From positions 1 to 40,551 of the IMG/VR virus record IMGVR_UViG_3300044733_001520: a stretch of DNA of 40,551 bases. One strand, written 5' to 3'. Origin of the DNA: a virus. The translations under genes were made by a program, and so were the position numbers. The notes beneath the pieces are model-generated. The model was not told where the DNA came from and ran no database searches. It worked only from the letters and a program-made list of their open reading frames with translations. Shown here in pieces: positions 1-8,018 of this stretch; position 1 is the stretch's first letter, and every line of letters starts with the position of its first letter.

Positions 1-90
1 GACGTTAATGGGAATTATGAACGCGCAAACTGTAGATGGGCTGATGCTACAACGCAGAGGCACAACCGGCAGGACTCAGCGAAAATATGA
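1..90 (+). CDS. HNH homing-type endonuclease, C-terminal fragment (cut by window edge)
   Basis: The first frame is open from base 1 to a TGA at 88-90 and encodes 29 residues beginning DVNGNYERANCRWADATTQ. The pattern D-x-NGxY-x3-NCRWA-x4-Q-x2-N is the hallmark C-terminus of phage-borne HNH endonucleases. The catalytic ββα-metal histidines would lie upstream, outside the window, so activity cannot be judged. The stop overlaps the next start as ATGA, so the two genes are translationally linked. Such genes are often free-standing selfish elements. The match is short but very characteristic. Confidence 0.72.
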   Translation, partial: DVNGNYERANCRWADATTQRHNRQDSAKI

Positions 91-215
91 AACCCCGCAA
101 CCCCAAAGACAAGACCCCTGTTGAGCTATTAGCCGAAGGGCTGGTATATGCCTGTCTGACGGTCTCTTTTCTGTTGGTGTTTATGTATGGTGTTGTGACT
201 TACTTTTGGGATTAG
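87..215 (+). CDS. Small single-pass membrane protein (42 aa)
   Basis: This short gene begins with an ATG overlapping the HNH stop (ATGA) and ends at TAG 213-215. Its N-terminus is basic and soluble (MKPRNPKDK), followed by one hydrophobic helix from about residue 20 to 41 rich in L, V, F and Y. It lies directly before a holin-like gene whose Shine-Dalgarno overlaps its stop codon. A lysis role, such as an accessory holin or antiholin, is therefore possible. I do not recognise a family. The overlap, charge pattern and placement support a real gene. Confidence 0.6.
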   Translation: MKPRNPKDKTPVELLAEGLVYACLTVSFLLVFMYGVVTYFWD

Positions 216-224
216 GAGAATACA

Positions 225-413
225 ATGGGTGCTTTAGTAGACAGATTTGGTATTGCATTAGGCGAGGCGAGTACGTGGCGCGGGATTGTAATGCTGTTGA
301 CTGCAGTGGGACTGCAGATTGATCCTGCTCAGCAGACGGCTATTATTCAAGCGGGCCTTGCCGTTTTTGGTGTTATCAGCGTTTTCACAAAGCGCAAACC
401 GTCCGTAGGCTAG
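225..413 (+). CDS. Putative holin / small membrane protein (62 aa)
   Basis: A strong ribosome binding site (TTAGGAG, about 5 nt upstream) precedes the ATG. The protein has a hydrophobic segment at about 19-31 (RGIVMLLTAVGLQI), a short polar turn, a second hydrophobic segment at about 38-54 (AIIQAGLAVFGVISVF) and a basic tail (TKRKPSVG). Two helices with a cationic C-terminus and around 60 residues fit small phage holins. The pattern 'STWRGI..LLTA.G..I.P.Q...II.AGLA..G.I.V.T' is one I associate with holin-like proteins annotated in phages of Proteobacteria. Holins permeabilise the inner membrane at lysis. No separate endolysin or spanin gene is seen in this window. Confidence 0.55.
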   Translation: MGALVDRFGIALGEASTWRGIVMLLTAVGLQIDPAQQTAIIQAGLAVFGVISVFTKRKPSVG

Positions 414-429
414 CTGACAGAGACTCGGG

Positions 430-1548
430 GTGTTAGGCTTCTCGGCTATTGCAGACTCGCCCATTGCGGCACCGCGCATTGATGCCTATTTACTCCTAAC
501 TTCTCAGAGTCTTAGCCTCTCTCTTTCTTCGGCTGCAGTCACGGCTGCAGCTAACTACGCGCTCTCTTCTCAGTCACTTGTAACGACACTCAACAGCCTG
601 ACTGTTGAGGCAGCGGCTCAGTTTGCGCTTAATTCTCAGACCCTAACCACTGCACTCAATGCCGTAACATTAGAGACTAACAACACTTTAGCTCTCGATT
701 CGCAATCTCTCGCTACTACGCTATCTTCCGTAGCTATCTCCGGTGCGGCGGCGGTTACGCTCACTGGGCAAACGCTAACAACTACTCTTAATGCTGTCTC
801 AGTCACAGCAGGTGCAGAAGTCCTACCCACAGGGCAAACCCTCACCACTACGCTCAATTCGGTTACTGTCTCTGCGGCAGCGGGCATAACACCCACGGGG
901 CTCTCCTTCTATGGATATGTTTCGCCGGTTATTCTGAGTGTAGGGGCTACGGTCCCCACTACGGGGTTGATGCTCACATCGACGCTCAATAGTTTCAGAA
1001 AGTTCTGGGTAGATATTTTTACCCCACAGATACCTGAGATTCCCTACGATGACTGCTCGATTGGCTCAACGCCGATATGCTACACCCCACCAGAGCCTAC
1101 AACGCAGGCGACGATTCAGGGAAATTGGAACGAGATAACACTGGATGCGGTAGTAGATGGGCAGGACTGCTCGATTGGGTCACAGCCTATCTGTGTGGGA
1201 GTCAACTATACGAATACCGAACTGTTGGTGACAGCAGTGAATGGTGGTGGAGCCATCACGGGAATTTCGATAAAGCACACCTCGCTCTACGATGAAGTCC
1301 CACCCAATCCAGCCGTTGTAGTAGCAACAAATGGTGGAGCAAATGCCACGTTCAATATACAATACTCCCAAAATGTAGCGATCAGCGTAGCGATTGCCAA
1401 CGGCGGCTCTGGGTATATAGTAGGGGATACACTCTTCGTATTAGGAGGGATTGGATACAATCTACCCTCTACAGGCAAATATCCTGCCGCATTGTGGTCC
1501 AACATTACAACCACCCAGACCAGCAACTGGGTCAATATACCGACATAA
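430..1548 (+). CDS. Virion/tail-associated protein with 22-residue β-repeats
   Basis: The gene opens with GTG at 430, since no in-frame ATG precedes the conserved-looking N-terminus (LGFSAIADSPIAAP), and it lacks a strong Shine-Dalgarno. Residues 24 to about 188 are eight tandem copies (the last partial) of a 22-residue unit, consensus TGQTLTTTLNSVTVSAAAxx. The C-terminal third carries two short DCSIG-x-PIC motifs (about residues 204 and 250) and a GGSGYxVGDTLxVxGG motif common in phage tail proteins. Its place before the tail fibre suggests an exposed structural protein. Alternating T/S/V residues predict β-strands. The exact function is unknown. Confidence 0.6.
   Translation: MLGFSAIADSPIAAPRIDAYLLLTSQSLSLSLSSAAVTAAANYALSSQSLVTTLNSLTVEAAAQFALNSQTLTTALNAVTLETNNTLALDSQSLATTLSSVAISGAAAVTLTGQTLTTTLNAVSVTAGAEVLPTGQTLTTTLNSVTVSAAAGITPTGLSFYGYVSPVILSVGATVPTTGLMLTSTLNSFRKFWVDIFTPQIPEIPYDDCSIGSTPICYTPPEPTTQATIQGNWNEITLDAVVDGQDCSIGSQPICVGVNYTNTELLVTAVNGGGAITGISIKHTSLYDEVPPNPAVVVATNGGANATFNIQYSQNVAISVAIANGGSGYIVGDTLFVLGGIGYNLPSTGKYPAALWSNITTTQTSNWVNIPT
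499..960 (+). repeat. 66-bp period tandem coding repeat (seven full 22-residue units)
   Basis: Residues 24-177 of the preceding gene divide into seven units of exactly 22 residues with no insertions or deletions. An eighth, partial unit follows to about base 993. Each unit has the core (S/T)(S/G)QxLxTTLNxVxV followed by an Ala-rich stretch. The two units at 763-894 are the most alike and the first and seventh the most diverged. This suggests duplication with the register kept by a β-solenoid or Ig-like fold. Confidence 0.8.
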
Positions 1549-1560
1549 AGGTGCGTAACC

Positions 1561-3531
1561 ATGCCTTCATCATATTCATCTAACCTTAGACTCGAACTCA
1601 TCGCCTCGGGTGAGCAGGCCAATACGTGGGGCAACACCACCAACACCAATCTAGGCACGTTGCTGGAAAGTTCTATCGCAGGGCGTGTAGAGCTCTCTTC
1701 GGGTTGGGTGGCTAACTCACTTACGCTGACGGCGCTCAATGGTGCTAACGATCAGTCAAGGCAGATGTGTCTGGTGGTCCCGGCTATTACGATCAGTGCA
1801 GACTCAAACATCGTGGTCCCCGCCAGTGCGGTCACAGCCTCATCGGGCAAGCTATATACCGTCATCAACCGATCAACATCTTATGCGGTCACGATCAAAC
1901 TCTCAGCCACTACGGGCGTAACGATTCCAGCCAACACGACGAAGACGGTCATCTACAACGGCACGGATTTCCAAGAAGCCTTTACTGCGCTGAACTTCCT
2001 TACACTGACAGGCACCCCCACGGTCAACGCACATGCCGTAAACAAAGGCTATGTAGATGGGAAATTTTTCATCAATGCAGGGGCCAATACCGTCACGGGC
2101 AACACTACATTTACAGGCACCGTCACTCTGCCCGTAGCGACACCCACAGGCAACCAAGCCACCTCGTACAACTACGTCAATAGCAACTATTTGTGGAAAG
2201 CGGCGGGTGAAAGCACTCAGACCATGATCCCTAGGCTGAAATTAACCCAAGCGGCTGTTGATAATGATGATGTAATCACTAAAGGATACGCAGACAGTAA
2301 CTTTGTAGGGCTCACCACTGTCCAGACGATTTCTGGCACTAAGACATTTTCTACAAATGTCTCCCTAAGTGGCTCCGCGCAGCTTATTCTCCCCAACGCT
2401 CCCTTGAGTGGCACTCAGGCTACCAATAAGAGCTATGTAGATGGAGAGATAGCGGCGGCGTCATCTCTAGCCGCGAGCACTTTTGTCCCCCAGACGAGGA
2501 CCATTACAGTAGGCACGGGGCTTCAGGTCAATGGCACGGCGAGTGCGGATTTGAGTGGAAATATCAATCTTCAGCTTGTTGGAGGAGGTACGGTCACTTC
2601 GGTTACGGCAACTTCTCCTTTGACCGCTACAGGCACTACGGCGGTTAATTTGTCCATGAATATAGCCAGCACTTCACAAAACGGCTATTTAACCTCCACG
2701 GACTGGAACACGTTTGACGGCAAATGCGATGCTAATGGTTCCAACGCTTCGGGTACTTGGGCCATCAGTATTGCAGGCAATGCCGCTACCGCTACGAATG
2801 CAACAAACGCTACGAATGCAACAACAGCCACGACAGCTACAAACGCCACGAATGCGGTAAACGCTACAAACGCCACGAACGCTACGAATGCGGTAAGTGC
2901 CACGACAGCTACAAACGCTACGAATGCAAATGCTTTGGGCGGTGTAGCCGCTAGCGGTTACGTACTAAAAACCGGCTCCACGATGACTGGGGCGTTAAAT
3001 GTTCAGAATAGCGGTTCTCCATCAGGGTATGTTAGTGTTGATACGGTCTTTAATGGCGCTGATTACTTCCCTGCTGTTTTATCTGTCAATACCGCCGCTT
3101 CTACCTATAGACCAATAGTATTAGCGCAAATAAGCACTTTAGGCACTTATGAAGTTAGATTAGCCATAGGCACAGGGGGCGCTGTAACGATATCTAACTT
3201 AGCTGCTGGCGGTACTGTCTCTGCAGGGGCGGGCACAGGCACACTAACGGTATCCTCAGACCAAAACTTAAAAATAGCTGACGGTTTCATAGAAGATGGC
3301 CTCTCTAAAATAGATGCGCTGCAACCTCGTTACTTTTATTGGAAAGATGAAGAGGGTAATGCTAACCTTGAAGAAGGAAGGCAACTAGGTTTTTATGCTC
3401 AAGAGGTGCAAGCAGTTAGCCAAGAAGCCTCTCCAACGGGGCAAGGCATATATGATAGAGCGATAATTGCTATGCTGGTTAAAGCCGTGCAAGAACTCAA
3501 AACCGAAGTAGAAGCCCTTAAAGGAGCCTAA
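1561..3531 (+). CDS. Tail fibre with C-terminal S74 intramolecular chaperone
   Basis: This 656-residue fibre has a β-rich N-terminal half with 'NKGYVDGKF', 'TKGYADSNF' and 'NKSYVDGEI' spaced modules typical of phage fibres. An Ala/Thr/Asn triplet-repeat linker follows (about 409-458), then a 'TGSTMTGALNV' repeat. The last 92 residues are a peptidase S74 (endosialidase-type chaperone) domain starting SSDQNLK at residue 565. Family knowledge says this domain drives trimerisation and then cuts itself off before a Ser, using a Ser/Lys dyad; S565/S566 and K571 are the candidates here. It ends in a coiled coil (AVQELKTEVEALK). The likely role is host receptor binding at the virion surface. Confidence 0.88.
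   Translation: MPSSYSSNLRLELIASGEQANTWGNTTNTNLGTLLESSIAGRVELSSGWVANSLTLTALNGANDQSRQMCLVVPAITISADSNIVVPASAVTASSGKLYTVINRSTSYAVTIKLSATTGVTIPANTTKTVIYNGTDFQEAFTALNFLTLTGTPTVNAHAVNKGYVDGKFFINAGANTVTGNTTFTGTVTLPVATPTGNQATSYNYVNSNYLWKAAGESTQTMIPRLKLTQAAVDNDDVITKGYADSNFVGLTTVQTISGTKTFSTNVSLSGSAQLILPNAPLSGTQATNKSYVDGEIAAASSLAASTFVPQTRTITVGTGLQVNGTASADLSGNINLQLVGGGTVTSVTATSPLTATGTTAVNLSMNIASTSQNGYLTSTDWNTFDGKCDANGSNASGTWAISIAGNAATATNATNATNATTATTATNATNAVNATNATNATNAVSATTATNATNANALGGVAASGYVLKTGSTMTGALNVQNSGSPSGYVSVDTVFNGADYFPAVLSVNTAASTYRPIVLAQISTLGTYEVRLAIGTGGAVTISNLAAGGTVSAGAGTGTLTVSSDQNLKIADGFIEDGLSKIDALQPRYFYWKDEEGNANLEEGRQLGFYAQEVQAVSQEASPTGQGIYDRAIIAMLVKAVQELKTEVEALKGA
2788..2933 (+). repeat. 9-nt based tandem repeat coding (Asn-Ala-Thr)n
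   Basis: About 145 bp consist almost entirely of AAY-GCN-ACN triplets in tandem (for example acaaacgccacgaatgcg), encoding NATNATNATTATTATNAT-type sequence in the tail fibre. Synonymous third positions vary, so the amino-acid pattern is conserved better than the DNA. Any slippage of 9 nt would keep the frame and change linker length. Such linkers are common before the C-terminal part of phage fibres. Confidence 0.8.
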
Positions 3532-3534
3532 ATC

Positions 3535-5913
3535 ATGCTCCAAAAATTACAGTACCGCCCCGGAGTTAATAGGGAGTCAACATCTCTTGCTAACGAAGGG
3601 GGGTGGTATGCCTGCGATAAGATTCGCTTCCGTTCAGGTCAGCCGGAAAACATCGGTGGGTGGACGTTTGCTTCAGATGATGTGTATCTAGGGGCTTGTC
3701 GTGATCTGACTGAGTGGGAGTCTCTAGCCAATTCCGGGGTGTCTTTCACTCTGCTGGGCATGGGGACTAACCTCAAATACTACATCGACTCCAACCAAGT
3801 CTTTTACGATATCACACCCATAGCAGACTCTTTTGCTGCGGGCACGGTGTCCCTTGATACCATCTATTCAACGCTAGCTTCTTCGATCAGTGCTACTAGC
3901 ACGGACATTACTCTTGTCTCGGGTACGTCTTTTCAGAGAGCTTTTCCTTTGGTCATCACCATTGGTTCAGAAGATATCTTTGTTCAGAATGTCAGTGGCA
4001 ATACTCTCACTGGCTGCTCACGAGGCTATAACGGCACTACAGCGGCGGCGTACAATTCAGGCGTTGCTGTCACCAGTCGATGGTTGATCCTTGCGGCTAC
4101 GGCTCATGGCTCGGGTACAAATAACTTCGTCACTATAGGTGGGGCGACTGCGTTTGGGCCTTACACTGCCGCGCAGTTAAACAAGAACTTTCAGATCAAG
4201 GCGTTTACTACCAATTACGTAGCCGTAGATGTTGGGGTACTGGCGACATCAGCTTTGACAGGTCAGGGTGGTGGTGCCATCACTGCAGAGTTTGAGATTG
4301 ACACGGGTGAGGAGTTTTCTACGCAAGGCACGGGCTGGAGTGCAGGTGTCTGGAACTCTATGGTCTACAACGCCGGGCTCACCACGGTAGCGGAAGAAGT
4401 AGATAACACTGAGACGACGATCACTTTGACCAATGCTTCGACCTTTCCGGCTTCTGGGTATGCACTGCTTGAATCTGAAATCATTCAATACTCAGGCATA
4501 AGTGGTAATGATCTGACCGGATGCACACGCGGAGCGACTTCAAGCACAGCGACCTTCCATCAGAACGGTACGACGATAAGAGGCTTGGTCTATCAGTCAA
4601 CAACACCTAGCGTAACTAATCCTGTCCGTGGATGGAATACACCCGCAGAGTTTGGTATCAACATCCCCATGCGCTTGTGGAGTTCTGACTCGTTTGGTCA
4701 AGACTTGGTTTATAACATTCGCAATGGTGGAGTGTACTATTGGGCGGCGGCTGCTAATCTGGATGATACGGGTGAAGTCACGCTACATAGTGGTGTGAAC
4801 ATTGTTGATCTTCCCGGCGCGGATAGTTGGTCTCCTGAAGTGGGTGCCCATGTCTTTGTCTCTGAAGAACGGCATATTGTGGTGCTAGGCACCAACGACC
4901 CCACAGCCACGGAACCTAGCGCTCAAGACCCATTGTTGCTTCGCTGGTGCGAACAGGAAGACCCATTGATCTGGGAGCCAACACCTATCAACACGGCTGG
5001 GTTTCAACGCATGGCCTATGGCAGTAAGCTGATTACGGCTGAAAAGACTCGACAGGAAGTGCTGATTTGGAGTGATAGTGCGCTGTATTCCATGCGCTAT
5101 CTAGGCCCACCCTACACCTTTGGGTTCAACACGATCTCAAACGAAGTCACTCTCGCCGGTCCTAATGCAGTCGTCACTGCCAGCAACATCACGTACTGGA
5201 TGGGCTTGGAAAAATTCTATGTCTATTCTGGGCGTGTGGACACGCTCCCCTGCAGTCTGCGGCAGTACGTCTTTGATGATATTAACGAGTCGCAGTTGGA
5301 TCAGGTCTATGCAGGCACCAATGAAAAGTTTAACGAGGTGTGGTGGTTCTACCCTTCGGCTTCCACTATCGGTGTGGACAACCCCACAAACGACCGCTAT
5401 GTAGTCTACAACTACCTTGAGAAAGTCTGGTACTACGGCCAAATGCCGCGCACCGCTTGGTACGATTCACATATCAGAGCTTTTCCGCTGGCGACCAGTG
5501 GAGGCAGACTTTTACTTCATGAGAACGGTGTAGACGACTACACCACCAACCCTCCAACACCCGTTGACTCCTTTATTGAATCTTCGGATTTCGACATCGG
5601 TGAGGGTGACAACTTCTCGTTCATAAAGCGCATAATACCGGACGTAGATTTTATTGGATCACTGTCAAATACACCTTCTGTGACGATGACGGTATCGACG
5701 AGGAATTTCCCCGGTCAAGGCACTTTCACCTCTACAGATAGCGAAGTAGTTTCCAGTAACAAGGTGTCACTGCAAGTGTACGATTACACGCACCAAGAGT
5801 GGATTCGCCTGAGAGGAAGACAAGTTGCCTTTAAGATTAGCAGCAATTCTTTGGGTGTAAAGTGGCAGTTGGGAGTCCCAAGAATCCAAGTGCAGCCAGA
5901 CGGACGCAGATAA
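3535..5913 (+). CDS. Large tail/neck structural protein (stabilisation-protein-like position)
   Basis: AAGGAG lies just upstream of the ATG. The 792-residue protein opens LQKLQYRPGVNRESTSLANEG and then GGWYACDKIRFRSGQPENIGG. I recognise this N-terminus from podovirus-like proteins near the head-tail junction, often annotated as DNA stabilisation or tail proteins. Two related inserts, each containing 'ITL(V/T)..(T/S)xF' and ending in TGC(S/T)RG (about residues 120-180 and 285-340), look like a duplicated Ig-like or β-sandwich module. No enzymatic motif is visible. The position between tail fibre and internal virion genes supports a tail or neck role; the precise assignment is inference. Confidence 0.65.
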   Translation: MLQKLQYRPGVNRESTSLANEGGWYACDKIRFRSGQPENIGGWTFASDDVYLGACRDLTEWESLANSGVSFTLLGMGTNLKYYIDSNQVFYDITPIADSFAAGTVSLDTIYSTLASSISATSTDITLVSGTSFQRAFPLVITIGSEDIFVQNVSGNTLTGCSRGYNGTTAAAYNSGVAVTSRWLILAATAHGSGTNNFVTIGGATAFGPYTAAQLNKNFQIKAFTTNYVAVDVGVLATSALTGQGGGAITAEFEIDTGEEFSTQGTGWSAGVWNSMVYNAGLTTVAEEVDNTETTITLTNASTFPASGYALLESEIIQYSGISGNDLTGCTRGATSSTATFHQNGTTIRGLVYQSTTPSVTNPVRGWNTPAEFGINIPMRLWSSDSFGQDLVYNIRNGGVYYWAAAANLDDTGEVTLHSGVNIVDLPGADSWSPEVGAHVFVSEERHIVVLGTNDPTATEPSAQDPLLLRWCEQEDPLIWEPTPINTAGFQRMAYGSKLITAEKTRQEVLIWSDSALYSMRYLGPPYTFGFNTISNEVTLAGPNAVVTASNITYWMGLEKFYVYSGRVDTLPCSLRQYVFDDINESQLDQVYAGTNEKFNEVWWFYPSASTIGVDNPTNDRYVVYNYLEKVWYYGQMPRTAWYDSHIRAFPLATSGGRLLLHENGVDDYTTNPPTPVDSFIESSDFDIGEGDNFSFIKRIIPDVDFIGSLSNTPSVTMTVSTRNFPGQGTFTSTDSEVVSSNKVSLQVYDYTHQEWIRLRGRQVAFKISSNSLGVKWQLGVPRIQVQPDGRR

Positions 5914-5917
5914 ATAG

Positions 5918-6340
5918 ATGAGTAAGTCAGGCAACGTCCCCCCCGCTCCGGTACTCCCGCTAGCTCCGCTAGAGTACGACATTCAGTTTCAGAATAATCT
6001 GGTGCGGCTGGTCAATTACTTCATCGAGCAGGTCAACAATCCCGGCGATGTGCGGTGCACGTCATTGGTTGCGGCTAACTTCAACCCGGATGGAAATGCG
6101 TTCTCTGCGGCTCTTCCAACCCCTATTGCAGCCACGGCTATGGTGGCTCTTTCGTACTATACTATCGTCACGGTAGGCACTACGGACTTCACACTGGTCG
6201 GCGCAGCAGACAACAATCTAGGTACCACATTCAAAACTACAGGTGCAGCGACAGGTACAGGTCGAGTGATTACAGGCTCACCCCACGGCACTATATGGCG
6301 GGACACCGCTGCAGACAACACCCTAAAAATTATTCCTTGA
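5918..6340 (+). CDS. Small virion-associated protein (140 aa)
   Basis: The ATG lies 4 nt after the previous stop, with only a weak Shine-Dalgarno, suggesting translational coupling. The N-terminus is Pro-rich (NVPPAPVLPLAPLEYD), followed by an amphipathic helix (NNLVRLVNYFIEQVNNPGDVRC). The second half holds the widespread phage motif YYTIVTVGTTDFTLVGA...GTTFKTTGAATGTGRV, usually in tail and appendage proteins. The end, GTIWRDTAADNTLKI, is also typical of small structural proteins next to tail genes. No enzyme motif is visible. It is probably a minor structural component of the tail or neck. Confidence 0.55.
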   Translation: MSKSGNVPPAPVLPLAPLEYDIQFQNNLVRLVNYFIEQVNNPGDVRCTSLVAANFNPDGNAFSAALPTPIAATAMVALSYYTIVTVGTTDFTLVGAADNNLGTTFKTTGAATGTGRVITGSPHGTIWRDTAADNTLKIIP

Positions 6341-6350
6341 GGTTACGATT

Positions 6351-7583
6351 ATGAGTTACGGTGGCATAGGCAGTCTTCTTAGTTCAGTAGGTGGCATGGC
6401 CTTGACTCCTGCTTTGGAGACGTATATTCAGGATTATATTGGGGATGTGGACTGGCTAAAAAAGCTCAGCGACGACCCAGAAATGGGAGAAAAAATAGCC
6501 AACGTAGCAGGTGGCACTCTAGGCACTCTACTCAGTACCGGACTCAACGCGGGCTTAGGCTACGCTACGGGGGGTAAAGAAGGCGCAGCAGCAGGCGCAG
6601 CGCAAGGGCTCATTATGGGTGGCGGTGCAGCCCTTCAGCACGACAAGTTCAAAGAAGCTATGGGTATGGGGGCAGCGGCAGCACCTAACAAGCCTGCACC
6701 CGGAACGGCTATGGCTAGCACCTACGGTATAAACGAAGACCCTACAAAGATCACGGGTGCTGAAGCATGGAATGAAGCTGCTAGGAAAGCGCCTGTACAA
6801 ATAGGAAACACCTCGACAGCAGCCTCCGTACCAGAGGTTTCAAAAACGGTTGAAGTGACAGACAACACGAAGCCGGAAACGTCCGCAGATGACAAGCCCG
6901 GATATTTTGAATTAGCAGGCAAACTGGGGCTACCGGCTTGGACTATTGGTGCTGGGCTTGGCAGTTCTATGGCTTACGCTAACAGGCAAGAGGAAATTGC
7001 GCGAAAGCTGGAAGCTGAGAAAGCAGCAGAGGCTGCGAAAATGCAGGAGTTCTACTCAATGCTAGGTGATTTATATCGCCCTGCGTATGCTGAGGGTGGT
7101 GGACTGACAGTCTCTTCCAATGCGGGGGCTCCTGCTTCTGTAACCTTTCCTGATTGGTTTATAGATGAGTTTGCGGGTACGGGTGGGTTAGGTAGTTATG
7201 CTTCAGGAGGGTATATCAACACCGAGCCGATGGACCCTGATACTGCCTATCCTCAGTCGATGATTCATAGGGCACAGCCCTATCCAGCCGCATCTCCCAT
7301 ACCGCACGAAGTTGTCAGTATGGAGAAAGGAGGTTTGCTAGAAGGCGAAGGATCGGGGATGAGCGATGATATACCCGCTAATATAGATGGAAAAGAGCCT
7401 GTACGAGTAGCCGATGGGGAGTATGTAGTGCCTGCGAATATCGCGGAACGCTTTGGTGAAGAACGCTTACATGCTATGATGAACAAAGTCCGTAGCGCAG
7501 CCCATGCTAAAAAAGGTAAACAAATTGTCGAGAATGCAGGCAAGCGGGCATTCATTCAAACCATGAGCCGAGTCAAAGCGTAA
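6351..7583 (+). CDS. Internal virion protein candidate with C-terminal DGEYVVPA motif
   Basis: This 410-residue protein has a Gly/Ala-rich N-terminal part (about 50-110) with GxxxG-like helices that could insert in membranes. A charged linker follows, then a coiled segment (AYANRQEEIARKLEAEKAAEAAKMQEF, about 207-233). The C-terminus carries YAEGGGL and EKGGLLEGE, then DDIPANIDGKEPVRVADGEYVVPANIAERFG. The 'DGEYVVPA' segment recurs as 'EGQFIIPA' in the 303-residue neighbour downstream. Location and composition suggest a protein ejected with the DNA. The function is otherwise unknown. Confidence 0.55.
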   Translation: MSYGGIGSLLSSVGGMALTPALETYIQDYIGDVDWLKKLSDDPEMGEKIANVAGGTLGTLLSTGLNAGLGYATGGKEGAAAGAAQGLIMGGGAALQHDKFKEAMGMGAAAAPNKPAPGTAMASTYGINEDPTKITGAEAWNEAARKAPVQIGNTSTAASVPEVSKTVEVTDNTKPETSADDKPGYFELAGKLGLPAWTIGAGLGSSMAYANRQEEIARKLEAEKAAEAAKMQEFYSMLGDLYRPAYAEGGGLTVSSNAGAPASVTFPDWFIDEFAGTGGLGSYASGGYINTEPMDPDTAYPQSMIHRAQPYPAASPIPHEVVSMEKGGLLEGEGSGMSDDIPANIDGKEPVRVADGEYVVPANIAERFGEERLHAMMNKVRSAAHAKKGKQIVENAGKRAFIQTMSRVKA

Positions 7584-8017
7584 TGAGCACAGAAGTTGCA
7601 CCCGGATATGTTATCCATGAGTTTGGTCTAAAGCTGCAAAAGGCTCTAGCTGATGGAGAAGTCAATCCGGGTGTACAAGAGATTACTCACTACCAGACAG
7701 ATGACCTCTATGGCAGACGATGCCGCATACCTTCGGGCACCGTTGGAGCTACACTCGTTCACAAGTATGACCACATAGCCATCTGCCTGTCGGGGACTGT
7801 GGTGCTAGTAGATCAGAACGGGGAGAAGCAGACTATCACCGCTCCTGCTGTAGTCATCACAAAAAAAGGCACACAACGGGCAGTCCTCGCTGTTACAGAT
7901 GTTGATTGGGTAACTGTCCATCACTGCGAGAACCAAGACTTGGACAACATTGAGAGTATTCTGGGATGTAAGACAATGGCTGAGTACCAGAATCTACTGA
8001 CGCATACGGAGCACTAA
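7583..8017 (+). CDS. Cupin-like β-barrel protein
   Basis: Its ATG overlaps the previous stop as TAATG. Residues about 48-115 look like a cupin core. It starts GTVGATLVHKYDHIAICLSG, then VVLVDQNGEKQTITAPAVVITKKGTQRAVLAV, ending VDWVTVHHCE. The GATLVHKYDH and VTVHH histidines lie where metal ligands would be expected, although the classical second cupin motif is weak. Similar small proteins occur among phage virion genes, where the fold may be structural or bind a glycan or metal. Whether it is an enzyme cannot be said from sequence. Placement inside the virion operon favours a particle-associated role. Confidence 0.5.
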   Translation: MSTEVAPGYVIHEFGLKLQKALADGEVNPGVQEITHYQTDDLYGRRCRIPSGTVGATLVHKYDHIAICLSGTVVLVDQNGEKQTITAPAVVITKKGTQRAVLAVTDVDWVTVHHCENQDLDNIESILGCKTMAEYQNLLTHTEH

Positions 8018-8018
8018 C

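Noticed and set aside
2788-2933. CRISPR-like or minisatellite array
   Set aside because: The repeats are short, have no spacers and follow the reading frame of the tail fibre; they code for Asn-Ala-Thr repeats.
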